Assembly (NCBI GenBank): GCA_018697205.1
Contig: JABHTG010000034.1
Coordinates: forward strand, 1-35,760
Length of the DNA: 35,760 nucleotides
Reading direction: 5' to 3'
Source of the DNA: Nitrospina sp.
Lineage (GTDB): Bacteria; Nitrospinota; Nitrospinia; Nitrospinales; VA-1
The notes under the pieces are model-generated. The model was not told the DNA's origin. It ran no database searches and was given only the letters and a program-made list of their open reading frames with translations. Position numbers and translations under genes: made by a program. Shown piece after piece: positions 22,325-31,727 of the stretch; the first letter of the stretch is position 1; the number at the start of each line of letters is the position of its first letter.

Positions 22325-23653
22325 GTGCGAATTATTTTAGCTATCATTTTCTCTTTAATGCTTACCCAGGTAAGCTTTTTCTCAAAAGCTGAAGCAGGCG
22401 ACGAGGAATATCATAAAAAAATTCTGGAAGCATTAAAAAGAATGAATATTCGTCTAGTGCGTTTGGAGGCGAACAAGATGGAGTCTCTTAAGTCTGTTCA
22501 GAATAGTTTGCTCAACCAGATCATGGCAATGAGAACTAGTATTGAGCAAATTCAAGCCACTGGTGAACTTAATAAATCAGAAATGTTGGCTAGCGTCGAG
22601 GGATTAAAGAATAAAATTTTAACTGTAGAAAGCCATCTTAAGAATGAGGTTATGATTGCACTTGACGGACAACGCCAAGACAATAAGAGATACCAAGAGC
22701 AATTCTCAACTGTCTTGAGTCAATTAAAGGATAGTTTGGCAACAGATATGGAGGGTCTTTCTAAAGCAAACCAACAGCAATTCAATGTTTTTAGCGAAAC
22801 AAATAATAAACAACTTCAGCAAATTGTAAATGCACTAGAGGATCAAAACAGAAAACTCTTACAAACCCAAGCATTATTTAAGACAGATTTAATACCTGCA
22901 CTCGATACTCAAGGGGATGAGACCCGTAGGGCGCTGGTTACGGAGCTTTCACAAGCTCGGGCTGTTCAGGAGAATTTTTTTGATTCAAGGCACAAACAGA
23001 CACTCGCCTCTTTAGGTACTCTCCAAGAGAAAAATAAAGCGTTGATTGGGGTTTTAAAGAAAATTATTTTAATTGATGAAACAACAAGTAAAAATGTTGA
23101 TCAGACAAAGAAGATGATTGTGATCTTGCAAGAAGTTTTGGTTCAAAGAATGAAAAATATAGCTGAGGCAGAAGCAAATTTAAAGGTTCACTTAGATAAA
23201 GGTTTAATTGACATTAAAGGTAACCAAAAAAAAACAACATCTCAATTGGAGAGGATGGTTAGTTCATCTGATAAATTGAAAAAACAGTCCACTCAGATAG
23301 AAAAAAGTATTCAACTATCAGAGGCTAATATATCTTCACAATCCTCTCAGTTAGGGCAAAGTTTAGGGCAACGTATAGATAGTGCTAGGGCTCAATCGGA
23401 ATTATCCAATGAAAAGTTATCCAGATTAATTGATATTTTAAAATCCTTTGCGGTAGAGCAAGAGAAAATTGATAAGGCTTTGCAGACTTTTTCGGTTAAT
23501 CAGGGTAAGTCCGAACAAATTCTTCAGGGACAAAAAAAGTTAGACGTAACGCAGAAAAAAATAACAGAAGCTTTGAAGGATTTGAGACGCAAAGCCAATG
23601 TTAATATTTCTCGCAGTGAGGATATTTTGAAGAAAATAAAAAAGAAGAAATAA
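22325..23653 (+). CDS. Exported long coiled-coil protein in the cpoB position
   Basis: 442 residues, GTG start with AGG 5 nt upstream. Signal peptide: hydrophobic 3-18, cleavage near KAEAG. The rest is almost wholly helical and Gln/Lys/Glu/Ser-rich with heptad-like spacing, from YHKKILEALKRMNIRLVRLE through to a Lys-rich tail (LKKIKKKK). It contains no Cys and no Trp. I recognise no domain. In tol-pal operons the gene after pal is usually cpoB/ybgF, which has a short N-terminal coiled coil and C-terminal TPRs; this protein has the coiled coil but no TPR. The terminator at 22241-22275 separates it from pal, so it has its own transcript. A structural periplasmic protein is my guess. Confidence 0.75.
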   Translation: MRIILAIIFSLMLTQVSFFSKAEAGDEEYHKKILEALKRMNIRLVRLEANKMESLKSVQNSLLNQIMAMRTSIEQIQATGELNKSEMLASVEGLKNKILTVESHLKNEVMIALDGQRQDNKRYQEQFSTVLSQLKDSLATDMEGLSKANQQQFNVFSETNNKQLQQIVNALEDQNRKLLQTQALFKTDLIPALDTQGDETRRALVTELSQARAVQENFFDSRHKQTLASLGTLQEKNKALIGVLKKIILIDETTSKNVDQTKKMIVILQEVLVQRMKNIAEAEANLKVHLDKGLIDIKGNQKKTTSQLERMVSSSDKLKKQSTQIEKSIQLSEANISSQSSQLGQSLGQRIDSARAQSELSNEKLSRLIDILKSFAVEQEKIDKALQTFSVNQGKSEQILQGQKKLDVTQKKITEALKDLRRKANVNISRSEDILKKIKKKK

Positions 23654-23699
23654 CTTTCTTGATAGTCCGTCTTTCCTAGGGGTATTTTTTAATTTTTTT

Positions 23700-25073
23700 A
23701 TGGCTAAAACTATTACAGAATATGTATGTCAGAGCTGTGGGCACCGAGCTCCAAAATGGTTGGGTAAATGTCCAGAGTGTGAAGGATGGAATACTCTAGC
23801 TGAAGAAAAAATAAAGGCAGCAAAGATTAATAGAAAATCAGGAAATGGTGCAATAAATAGTAAATCGGTTCAGCCTGTAACCTCGGTCCAAGCTCTTACA
23901 CAAAATAGATTGATTACGGGAATAGGTGAATTTGACCGTACTTTGGGAGGGGGCCTAGTCGAGGGATCACTTGTTCTTATTGGAGGTGATCCAGGTATAG
24001 GTAAATCTACCCTTCTTTTACAAAGTATGGGGGAGATGGCAAAGTCTGGAGCTAAGGTTCTTTATGTTTCTGGAGAAGAATCGCCAGCGCAAATAAAATT
24101 ACGTGCAGATCGTTTGGGTGCATTATCTGAGAATTTATTGGTCTGCTCGGAAATTTGTATTGAAGATGTACTTCGCATAGTGGATCAAGTGAAACCAGAC
24201 GCGCTGGTCTTAGATTCCATCCAAACTTTTTTTACAGCTGATTTGCAGTCTGCACCAGGAAGTATAGGTCAAGTTAGAGAGGTCGCGTTTAAAATTTTTC
24301 AGGATGTGAAGAAGCGGGCTATGCCCGCTTTGCTTATTGGGCATATCACTAAAGATGGCGCCATAGCTGGTCCAAAGTCTCTAGAGCATATAGTTGATAC
24401 GGTAATATATTTCGAGGGCGAAAAAGGTCATTCTTATAGGATTTTAAGGGCTATTAAAAATCGCTTTGGGTCTACACCAGAGATCGGGGTTTTTGAAATG
24501 TTGCCTAAAGGGCTTGTTGGTGTAGAGAATCCATCTGATATATTTTTATCTGAACGTCCAGCAGATTCACCTGGCTCGATAATTGTGTCAAGTATGGAAG
24601 GAACTCGAACACTACTTGTCGAAGTTCAGGCTTTGGTTACGTCTTCTTCATCAATAGGTATGCCTAGACGCATGTCAGCTGGATTTGATCATCATAGAAC
24701 ATCCTTGCTTGTTGCTATTATGGAAAAGCGGCTGGGGCTAAACCTTCAAGGAGAAGATATTTTTATCAATATAGCTGGTGGGCTTAAAATATCTGAACCA
24801 GCTGTTGATATGGGAGTAGCGGCTGCGATTGCTGGAAGCTTTAGAAATCGCTCAGTGGATCCACATACTGTTATGATTGGTGAGGTAGGCCTTACCGGAG
24901 AGGTAAGGTCAGTTATGCAATTAGAAGCTAGGCTCACAGAGGCGGAACGTTTGGGTTTTAAGAAATGTATTGTTCCGCATTCAATAAAGGGCGATAGGCT
25001 GATCAATAAGAATAGTGCGTTAAGGTTAGTCCCAGTTAAAACACTTTCTGATGCATTTGATGCAGTATTTTAA
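23700..25073 (+). CDS. radA: DNA repair/recombination protein RadA
   Basis: 457 residues, normal length. N-terminal C4 zinc finger (C10, C13, C24, C27), Walker A GDPGIGKST (96-104), the RadA-specific KNRFG motif (253-257), and a C-terminal Lon-protease-like domain (about 275-457) that includes the GGLKISEPAVDMGVAAAI region. RadA is a RecA-related helicase that drives branch migration during recombination and repair. Cytosolic. Forty-seven bp after the coiled-coil gene and 42 bp before ispD, so probably one transcript. The ribosome site (AGGGG) is about 17 nt from the ATG and thus weak. Confidence 0.96.
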   Translation: MAKTITEYVCQSCGHRAPKWLGKCPECEGWNTLAEEKIKAAKINRKSGNGAINSKSVQPVTSVQALTQNRLITGIGEFDRTLGGGLVEGSLVLIGGDPGIGKSTLLLQSMGEMAKSGAKVLYVSGEESPAQIKLRADRLGALSENLLVCSEICIEDVLRIVDQVKPDALVLDSIQTFFTADLQSAPGSIGQVREVAFKIFQDVKKRAMPALLIGHITKDGAIAGPKSLEHIVDTVIYFEGEKGHSYRILRAIKNRFGSTPEIGVFEMLPKGLVGVENPSDIFLSERPADSPGSIIVSSMEGTRTLLVEVQALVTSSSSIGMPRRMSAGFDHHRTSLLVAIMEKRLGLNLQGEDIFINIAGGLKISEPAVDMGVAAAIAGSFRNRSVDPHTVMIGEVGLTGEVRSVMQLEARLTEAERLGFKKCIVPHSIKGDRLINKNSALRLVPVKTLSDAFDAVF

Positions 25074-25114
25074 CCCAAATCTATCAGTATAACTTTATAT
25101 ACAGAAGCTAAGAA

Positions 25115-25795
25115 ATGAAAGTTGGTGCAATCATACCTGCTGCCGGGCGTGGAAAAAGAATCGGTGCGTCAGTTGCTAAGCAGTTTTTAGAAATTCAGGG
25201 CGAGCCTTTACTTCACCATACCCTTAAGGTGTTCGCTTCGTCTAAGTTGATTGATTACGTTGTTCTTGTAATGCCCAAATCAGACCTGAATGAAATGGGG
25301 GACGATTGGTTGAATAAATACGAAATCGTCCGGGGAGTTGTTGCAGGTGGTGAACAGCGTCAGGATTCTGTCTATAACGGGTTCAATTCTCTAGAGAAGG
25401 CAACAGACATAGTAGTGATTCATGATGGTGTAAGACCATTCACCACACCTAAAATGATTGATACCGTAGTAGAAGAGGCCAAGCAACATGGTTCTGCTAT
25501 TACTGCAATACCTGTTAGCGATACTATAAAGCAGGTTTCCGATGGTTTTGTGAAACAGACTGTTCCTAGGGAAGGGTTGTGGCGCGTGCAGACTCCCCAA
25601 GCATTTCAGTATGGGCTACTAAAACAAGCTTTTAAAAAAGCAAAAGAAGATTCTTATTACGGAACCGATGAAGGAGGATTGATTGAATATTTAGGTGAGC
25701 GAGTCAAGATAGTTCTGGGTTCAGAAAGAAATATTAAAATTACTCAAAAAGAAGACCTTGCCTTAGCAAAAAATATTTTTTTAAGTATAAAATAA
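25115..25795 (+). CDS. ispD: 2-C-methyl-D-erythritol 4-phosphate cytidylyltransferase
   Basis: 226 residues. Nucleotide-binding loop PAAGRGKRIG (8-17), K22 in AKQFLEI, HDGVRPF near residue 103-109, and DTIKQV and TPQAF further on are the standard IspD motifs. It transfers CMP to methylerythritol phosphate, the third step of the non-mevalonate isoprenoid pathway. No ispF is fused or adjacent, unlike in many genomes. It follows radA by 42 bp and ends its cluster. The next gene (bcp-like) is 111 bp away behind its own strong ribosome site. Complete and typical. Confidence 0.95.
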   Translation: MKVGAIIPAAGRGKRIGASVAKQFLEIQGEPLLHHTLKVFASSKLIDYVVLVMPKSDLNEMGDDWLNKYEIVRGVVAGGEQRQDSVYNGFNSLEKATDIVVIHDGVRPFTTPKMIDTVVEEAKQHGSAITAIPVSDTIKQVSDGFVKQTVPREGLWRVQTPQAFQYGLLKQAFKKAKEDSYYGTDEGGLIEYLGERVKIVLGSERNIKITQKEDLALAKNIFLSIK

Positions 25796-25906
25796 ACATT
25801 CAAAAAATAATTGCGAGTTAGTATTACTTAATTAAGGTTTTCTGTGGTTCATTATTTTTCGAAAAAATCGCAGCTTCTATTGTAAATAATTTGAAGGAGG
25901 TTTTTT

Positions 25907-26344
25907 ATGTTGGCAAAAGGTACAAGTGCACCGAGCTTTTCGGTTAAAGATCACAATGGTAATGAGGTTAGTCTCTCAGATTTCAAAGGAAAAAAAGTTG
26001 TTTTATGGTTTTACCCTAAGGCTGATACACCAGGTTGCACCATTGAAGGAAAAGGCTTTCGTGATGACTATGAAACATTCACCAAAAAAAATACAGTTAT
26101 TCTGGGTGTTAGCCTAGATAATGAGTCAGGGAATAAAGCCTTTGCCGAAAAATTTGATTTTCCTTATCCTTTATTATGTGATGTAAATCAAGAAATTGCA
26201 CTAGCCTATGAAGCAGTTAAAGGGCCTGAAGATCAATATGCATCGCGTATTACCTACGTGATTGGAGAGGATGGAATTATTTTAGAGGCTATTTCGCAAG
26301 TTGATACAAAAACGCACTCAGGGGACCTTTGTTCAAGGTTATGA
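25907..26344 (+). CDS. bcp: Bcp/PrxQ-type peroxiredoxin, apparently 1-Cys
   Basis: 145 residues behind AAGGAGG with ideal spacing. Shows FYPKADTPGCT (36-45) with peroxidatic C44. The usual PrxQ resolving cysteine five residues on (C49 in E. coli-like numbering) is lysine, so this looks like a 1-Cys enzyme or one using another thiol; C90 and C142 are the only other cysteines. The end reads THSGDLCSRL, a little unlike the typical family end, but no frameshift is needed to explain it. It reduces hydroperoxides in the cytosol. The cupin gene starts 21 bp downstream and is likely cotranscribed. Confidence 0.88.
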   Translation: MLAKGTSAPSFSVKDHNGNEVSLSDFKGKKVVLWFYPKADTPGCTIEGKGFRDDYETFTKKNTVILGVSLDNESGNKAFAEKFDFPYPLLCDVNQEIALAYEAVKGPEDQYASRITYVIGEDGIILEAISQVDTKTHSGDLCSRL

Positions 26345-26365
26345 TGCTATTAATTGGAAGGGTAA

Positions 26366-26737
26366 ATGGTAAAAAAAAATAAGGTGTTGTTCTTAGAGCC
26401 TGGTGATGCACAGTCATTTATTCTGAAAGGAATTCAAATTGACCAGCTTCTACCACGGGAAGCCTGCGAGCAGTTTTCTGCTTATTTGGTTCGTATGGAA
26501 CCGTTTCAGATTAAAAAACCTAGTTATCATCAAAAAGGTGAGGAATTATATTACGTTGTCTCAGGTGAAGGTAAGGCCGTTCTTAATGGAAATAACTATG
26601 AGTTAAAAGAGGGGTGTTTTTTTAGAGTTCCTCCCGGAATTGTTCATGAGTTTTCAACGGAGGATCAGAAGCTATGCATGCTCAACCTTCATAGCCCCCC
26701 TGTTTTTTCGGATAAGGATACTTACTTTGTTAAATAA
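26366..26737 (+). CDS. Single-domain cupin protein
   Basis: 123 residues, start after GGAAGGG. One cupin fold: motif 1 is PSYHQKGEELYYVVSGEG (53-70) and motif 2 is PPGIVHEF (89-96). Possible metal ligands are H55, E59/E60 and H94; the second His of the usual HxH is replaced, so metal binding may be changed. Substrate unknown; such small cupins include isomerases, dioxygenases and sugar-binding proteins. Just downstream of the peroxiredoxin gene, which suggests stress-related coexpression. Its last 16 bp overlap the end of the convergent cation-efflux gene. Confidence 0.78.
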   Translation: MVKKNKVLFLEPGDAQSFILKGIQIDQLLPREACEQFSAYLVRMEPFQIKKPSYHQKGEELYYVVSGEGKAVLNGNNYELKEGCFFRVPPGIVHEFSTEDQKLCMLNLHSPPVFSDKDTYFVK

Positions 26738-27864
26738 TCATTATTCGACTCAACCTCTAAGTATAATTTGACACCGTCTATATATTTATTTTTCAGAAGA
26801 TTAGTTTTTACTGCCTTGAGGCAACTTTCTGTTTCAGCAATTGTTTTTGAAGAATCTCCATGTAAATAAAGTTCCACAATATTTTTACCTTTAAGATGAT
26901 GTACCCGTAGTTGTGTTTTTTTTAATGTTTTCTCAGCACAAGCGAGTATTGGGGTGAGTAGTATTTCGACATCATTTCTAGAAATATTATTAATCGACTC
27001 AACTTCTCTGTCGTCATACCCATCTACATGGACAAGAATATCCTGAGTATTGGGATAATTCTTGATTAAATACCTTCGAACTCTTTCAGCTACTTCATGC
27101 CCCTCAGTTACAGTTAGGTCACTGTTTACTTGAATATGAACATCCATTAGAATTTCTTCGCCGATTTTTCGTGTTCGTAAATCATGTGAACATATAACAC
27201 CAGATATATTATCTATTGTAGCTTGCAATTTTTGAGTATCTTTTTCGCTGAGCGCGGTATCCATCAAGTCATGAAATCCTCCAAGAGTTAGTTCATAACC
27301 CACTTTCATAATCATAAAGGATACCATCACTGAAGCGATAGGATCTAAAACAGGAAACCCTGCCATTGACCCTAAAATTCCAATTAAAGCAGCAATAGAT
27401 GATATGGCATCGGATCTATGGTGCCAAGCGTTAGCAAGAAGTATAGAGCTGTTCGATTTTTTACCCACGGAACGCGTATAGCGGAACAACCATTCCTTGA
27501 TAAAAATAGAAATCAATGCAGCGCCAGCTGCCAGTAGTTCGGGAATTCGGGGTACCCCAGATTGAACAATTTCCCAGGCTTCATAGGACAACCCTATACC
27601 TGCTAAAATAATAAAAAAACCAACTACCGCTGTCCCAACCGATTCGGCTCGTCCGTGGCCATAGGGATGATCATCATCTTTAGGTTTTTGCCCTATTTTA
27701 ATTGTGATTAATACGACCACATCAGTCAGTAGATCGGAAAGAGAGTGAACAGCATCAGCTACCATAGCTGAGCTATTACCAATAATGCCTCCAATGAACT
27801 TAATGATTGAAAGTGCAAGATTGGAAGCTATTCCAACAAGAGTTACTTTGATTCCAGAGTTCAT
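26722..27864 (-). CDS. Cation diffusion facilitator (CDF) metal exporter
   Basis: 380 residues. Six membrane segments in the first 210 residues, with metal-site motifs HSLSD (H40, D44) in TM2 and HHRSD (H148, D152) in TM5, a pattern seen in zinc/cobalt/iron CDF proteins. DHPYGHGR (65-72) is the family loop. The C-terminus has the usual ferredoxin-like dimerisation domain (about 210-290) and then an added stretch of similar length (about 295-375), perhaps a second copy. The protein exports divalent cations by proton antiport; metal preference is not certain. Convergent with the cupin gene, sharing 16 bp. MutY lies 31 bp upstream on the same strand. Confidence 0.9.
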   Translation of the reverse strand: MNSGIKVTLVGIASNLALSIIKFIGGIIGNSSAMVADAVHSLSDLLTDVVVLITIKIGQKPKDDDHPYGHGRAESVGTAVVGFFIILAGIGLSYEAWEIVQSGVPRIPELLAAGAALISIFIKEWLFRYTRSVGKKSNSSILLANAWHHRSDAISSIAALIGILGSMAGFPVLDPIASVMVSFMIMKVGYELTLGGFHDLMDTALSEKDTQKLQATIDNISGVICSHDLRTRKIGEEILMDVHIQVNSDLTVTEGHEVAERVRRYLIKNYPNTQDILVHVDGYDDREVESINNISRNDVEILLTPILACAEKTLKKTQLRVHHLKGKNIVELYLHGDSSKTIAETESCLKAVKTNLLKNKYIDGVKLYLEVESNNDYLTK

Positions 27865-27895
27865 TTTCTCAATCAGATTATTTTAGTACAAGGAC

Positions 27896-29038
27896 TTATT
27901 TCTTGGCTAGATACTCTACAATTTTAACATTGGCTGCAGGAAAAGGATATTTTTTCAAACTTGATAATGAAACCCATTTCCATTGGTTGCAGCCTTCAGG
28001 TCGGATTTTTTTTCTCCCTAATATGCAACTGAATACATTTAGAGTTACACGGAATTGAGTGTAGGTATGTTTGATGGTCATAACTTGATTTAGACTAACG
28101 ACGGTAGTTCCTAGTTCTTCTTGAATTTCACGCTTCAAACAATCTTCAGGCGATTCACCTTCTTCTCTTTTACCACCAGGAAACTCCCAGAGGCCACCCA
28201 TAAAACCATCTTTTGCTCTTTGTTGAATATAAACTTTTTTATTTTTTATGATAATACCAGCGCTGACTTCGATTTTTTTAGAAGGGATCTTTTTTTTAGA
28301 CGGAGGAAATTTACTTACGCTATTTGTTGAGAAGGCTTGGCAGATACTTCGAAGTGGACATTGTTGACATAAAGGTAATTTTGGAATGCATATAGTTGCT
28401 CCCAATTCCATAAGGGCTTGATTAAAATCCCCCGGTCGGTGAGTTGAAAGTAAATGGCCGGCTTTACTCCATAAACGATTTTCAGAAGCTGAGGTTTCGC
28501 CATTATCGCTAATGCAGAATAGTCTCGAGAGAACCCTTTTAACATTGCCATCTAAGACAGGAGCTTTTAGCCCAAATGCGATACTGGATATGGCACCTGC
28601 AGTGTATCGTCCGATTCCTGGAAGATTTTGTAAATCTTTAGCTTTCTTGGGCAACTTCCCATTCATTTCCTTGCAAATAATTTTTGCGGATTTTTTAAGG
28701 TTTTTTACTCTTGAATAATAACCAAGCCCTTCCCATAATTTTAAAATTTTCTGCTCAGGTGTTTTTGCCAGTTTTTCTATGGTTGGAAGAATTTTAATCC
28801 AACGTTCGTAGTAAGGAATTACAGTTTTAACTTGCGTTTGCTGAAGCATGACTTCGGAAACCCAGATACTATAAGGGTCTTTTGTGTTTCTCCAGGGTAA
28901 GTTTCTTTTTGTTTGATCGTACCAGACGAGGAGTTTTCTTCTAATATCTTGGTAATCCTTAGATATACTTTGACGAGGTTTTTGTTTGATTTTAATTTGA
29001 GGCACGCTACTCAAACCCTGATTGTTTTTTGATCTCAA
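27896..29038 (-). CDS. mutY: Adenine DNA glycosylase MutY
   Basis: 380 residues from TTG at 29038; no good ribosome site, and the first 25 or so residues may be unconserved. HhH-GPD domain with catalytic E62 in SEVMLQQTQV, LPGIGRYTAGA (139-149), and D163 in LDGNVKR. Fe-S ligands C217, C224, C227, C233 in the standard spacing C-x6-C-x2-C-x5-C. The C-terminal NUDIX-like domain that recognises 8-oxoguanine keeps an intact box (G289 to G310, REIQEELG). It removes adenine mispaired with 8-oxoG. Probably cotranscribed with the CDF gene 31 bp downstream. All catalytic residues are present. Confidence 0.95.
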   Translation of the reverse strand: MRSKNNQGLSSVPQIKIKQKPRQSISKDYQDIRRKLLVWYDQTKRNLPWRNTKDPYSIWVSEVMLQQTQVKTVIPYYERWIKILPTIEKLAKTPEQKILKLWEGLGYYSRVKNLKKSAKIICKEMNGKLPKKAKDLQNLPGIGRYTAGAISSIAFGLKAPVLDGNVKRVLSRLFCISDNGETSASENRLWSKAGHLLSTHRPGDFNQALMELGATICIPKLPLCQQCPLRSICQAFSTNSVSKFPPSKKKIPSKKIEVSAGIIIKNKKVYIQQRAKDGFMGGLWEFPGGKREEGESPEDCLKREIQEELGTTVVSLNQVMTIKHTYTQFRVTLNVFSCILGRKKIRPEGCNQWKWVSLSSLKKYPFPAANVKIVEYLAKK

Positions 29039-29265
29039 ATATATTTATATAGTTGTCTGTTCAGACGAAAAAATAAACAGGGTAGCCTCACATAAATTGA
29101 TTCACCTTGAATACTTTTATAAATTGCGGTCATATTAAGCATAAACTAATTCTACACGTAATGAGACTAATTTAAAAAAAGGTTTGGGCGTGGAGGTAAA
29201 CTTTATAAAGAGATATGTTAAAAATATAACCAATTAAGGTAGGGTAAACTAGATTTTTTTTGAGA

Positions 29266-30696
29266 TTAAATCCCCATTCGATTGGTTAGAATTTTCGTTC
29301 CCATGCGGGCCTTAGCAGTAAAGTCTGGCCAGGAGCGCACTTTGGTAATCTGCTTCATAATGTAAGAGGCACTACTATAGAATCTGGCGTGGCACTCATC
29401 TTGAATTTTTCTTAACTCTTCTTCTGTGAAACTATTATTCCAGAACTGTATTTTGAAATCGACTCGTGGTTTTTCAGCAAAGTCTTGCCAATAGTCTTCT
29501 GTAACGATATTTTCCTCCCGCATCTGTTGATACAATTCAGTTTTAGGGTAGGGAGTACATATTGAAAACTGCGCATAATCAGGTTTTAAATTCTTGGCAA
29601 AATCGACCGTTGCCAGCATTTCTTCTCTGGTTTCATGAGGAATACCTATCATCATGTAAGCGAAGAAGCCGATTCCAGCTTTTCGTGTCATTTTACAGGC
29701 ACGTTCTACCTTTTCAGGTGTTTGTCCCTTTTGCAGATATTTTAGATGACGAGGACTCGCTGATTCAATTCCAAAGTGGATACGATAGCACCCTGATTTT
29801 TTAAGAGCTTGGAGAACTTCTTCGTTTATAGTATCTACGCGAGCTGAAATTTTATAATTAATTTTTATTCCACGTTCGATAATTAGATTGCAGGTATCAA
29901 TAAGATTTTTTTTATTAATTGTTATAGTGTCGTCTACGAAAAATAAATCGTCCACTCCCATGGTTGCTAGTTGTTCTATTTCATCAACGACACTTTCTGG
30001 AGAACGGCACCGGAACTTTGTTTGGCGAATATCGCAGAATGTGCAAGCAGCCGGACATCCTCTAGTCGCTTGAATACTAAAAAACTGTCTCCCTTCTCCT
30101 ATAATATGCTTATATTTAGTAACATCAACCAAATGACGTGCAGGAAAAGGTAATTCATCAAGATCTAGCAGTTCGGTTTCTGCTTGATTTATATTTGATA
30201 GACCGTCTTTTTTCCAGCCTAAGCCTTTGATAGCTTGCAAGTGCTTAAAGTCTAATATATCTTCTTCAAGAACGGTGATAAGCTTTGTGAAAATTTTCTC
30301 ACCTTCACCAAATACAACATAGTCTATGTTGGGTTGGTCCAGGGTTTCTTTTGGATACATGTTTACATGAGGTCCACCAAGACAAACCTTGATATTAGGA
30401 TGACTTTGTTTAAGCAACTCTGATGTGTGGAGTGCGTCGAGGAGGTTGAATGTCATGATGCTCATCGCTACCATATCGGGTTGAATTTTTTTTACTTGCT
30501 TGAGTAGTTCATCCTCCTTGATTCCCTCTGGTGGACAATCAATGAATACAGGTATATTTCCAGTAGCGCGTTCGTACCATGCAGCGACATACATTAGACC
30601 CAGCTTTGGATAATAACCTTTTCCACCCTCCAGAGCTTTAGGCACAGAAGATTCGATAGAGATGGTTTCCGGTGGAACTAAAAAAATTATTTTCAT
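29266..30696 (-). CDS. B12-binding-domain radical SAM protein
   Basis: 476 residues. N-terminal Rossmann-like domain (about 1-150) with LGLMYVAAW, VAMSIMTFN and GGPHVNMYPKE, as in the B12-binding domains of BchE/HpnP-type enzymes. The DxHxxG base-off motif is not seen, which is common in this class. Radical SAM cluster C214, C218, C221 in RGCPAACTFC, then SPESVVDEI, DDLFFVDDTI and FGIESAS. C-terminal about 100 residues are a family tail (YPKTELY...). Substrates in the family include porphyrins, hopanoids, lipids and phosphonates; none can be chosen here. Monocistronic, divergent from the dehydrogenase gene at 30762. Confidence 0.86.
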   Translation of the reverse strand: MKIIFLVPPETISIESSVPKALEGGKGYYPKLGLMYVAAWYERATGNIPVFIDCPPEGIKEDELLKQVKKIQPDMVAMSIMTFNLLDALHTSELLKQSHPNIKVCLGGPHVNMYPKETLDQPNIDYVVFGEGEKIFTKLITVLEEDILDFKHLQAIKGLGWKKDGLSNINQAETELLDLDELPFPARHLVDVTKYKHIIGEGRQFFSIQATRGCPAACTFCDIRQTKFRCRSPESVVDEIEQLATMGVDDLFFVDDTITINKKNLIDTCNLIIERGIKINYKISARVDTINEEVLQALKKSGCYRIHFGIESASPRHLKYLQKGQTPEKVERACKMTRKAGIGFFAYMMIGIPHETREEMLATVDFAKNLKPDYAQFSICTPYPKTELYQQMREENIVTEDYWQDFAEKPRVDFKIQFWNNSFTEEELRKIQDECHARFYSSASYIMKQITKVRSWPDFTAKARMGTKILTNRMGI

Positions 30697-30761
30697 AAGT
30701 GTAAATTATACCTTTAAAATCAATAATTTAAAATAAAAAAACCTATAAATGGCTTTGTTGA

Positions 30762-31727
30762 ATGAAACCGATCGTAACAGTGACCAATATCTTTCCTCAA
30801 GTTGCACTGGATAAGCTTTCTCCCGAATATGATCTAAAAATAAGTCGAACTTCGCTAACAAAAGAAGAACTCAAGCAGAAGGTATCGAATAGTGATGCTG
30901 TCATAAGCTACTTAACGGATAGAATTGATAAAGACATTATCGATCGCGGAACTAAACTCAAGATAATTGCAAACTATGGTGCGGGTTTTAATAATATAGA
31001 CGTAACCTATGCATCTAAAATGGGTATATGGGTTACCAATACTCCCAATGTGCTTCATGAAACAACCGCAGATCTTACTTGGGCAATGATTCTCGGAATT
31101 GCACGTCGTATTGTTTCAGCTGACCGGTATACGAGAGAAGGAAAATTTCAGGGCTGGGGAGCTAAATTATTTCTTGGAGGAGATGTATTCAAAAAAAATC
31201 TTGGCATTATAGGACTTGGGGAGATAGGTCGGTCTGTGGCAAGAAGGTCTATCGGATTTAGTATGCGAACCTTTTACCACCAAAGGAGCCGTTTGCCGGA
31301 AAGGGAAGAAAAAGAACTAAATGTTGAGTATGCCACTCTTGAAAATATTTTGCGTGAATCTGATTTCTTGACACTTCACGTTCCTCTGACAGAAGAAACA
31401 GAATATATGATAAGTAACGATGAACTTGCTATGATGAAAAAAACAGCTTATTTAATTCATACAGCTCGCGGAAAAGTTGTCGATGACTATGCATTGGTTG
31501 CAGCTCTAAAAGAAGGTCGGATAGCCGGGGCGGCTTTAGATGTTTATGAAGACGAACCTGAAATTACTGAAGGGATGACAGAACTTCCTAATTTGATTTT
31601 ACTGCCTCATATCGGGAGTGCTAGTTTTGAAACACGCGATAAAATGGCACTTCTAGTAGTTGATAATATTATGGATGCTCTTGCAGGAAAGACCCCTCGT
31701 TCTTTAGTCCCAACTTATCCCAAGTAA
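30762..31727 (+). CDS. D-2-hydroxyacid dehydrogenase (glyoxylate/hydroxypyruvate reductase type)
   Basis: 321 residues. Coenzyme loop GLGEIG (151-156), catalytic R236 in TARGK, E265 in YEDEP, and H283 in PHIGSA. After the second strand the sequence reads HQRSR, basic residues that favour NADPH, as in glyoxylate/hydroxypyruvate reductases. The enzyme should reduce a 2-keto acid such as glyoxylate or hydroxypyruvate in the cytosol. The N-terminal NYGAGFNNID (71-80) is the substrate-binding loop of this subgroup. Single gene, divergent from the radical SAM gene by 65 bp. A 232-bp AT-rich gap follows. Confidence 0.9.
   Translation: MKPIVTVTNIFPQVALDKLSPEYDLKISRTSLTKEELKQKVSNSDAVISYLTDRIDKDIIDRGTKLKIIANYGAGFNNIDVTYASKMGIWVTNTPNVLHETTADLTWAMILGIARRIVSADRYTREGKFQGWGAKLFLGGDVFKKNLGIIGLGEIGRSVARRSIGFSMRTFYHQRSRLPEREEKELNVEYATLENILRESDFLTLHVPLTEETEYMISNDELAMMKKTAYLIHTARGKVVDDYALVAALKEGRIAGAALDVYEDEPEITEGMTELPNLILLPHIGSASFETRDKMALLVVDNIMDALAGKTPRSLVPTYPK

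Noticed and set aside
26270-26350. Possible frameshift at the end of the peroxiredoxin gene
   Set aside because: The last residues look slightly atypical, but length is normal and the cupin gene starts with its own good ribosome site, so no frameshift is needed.
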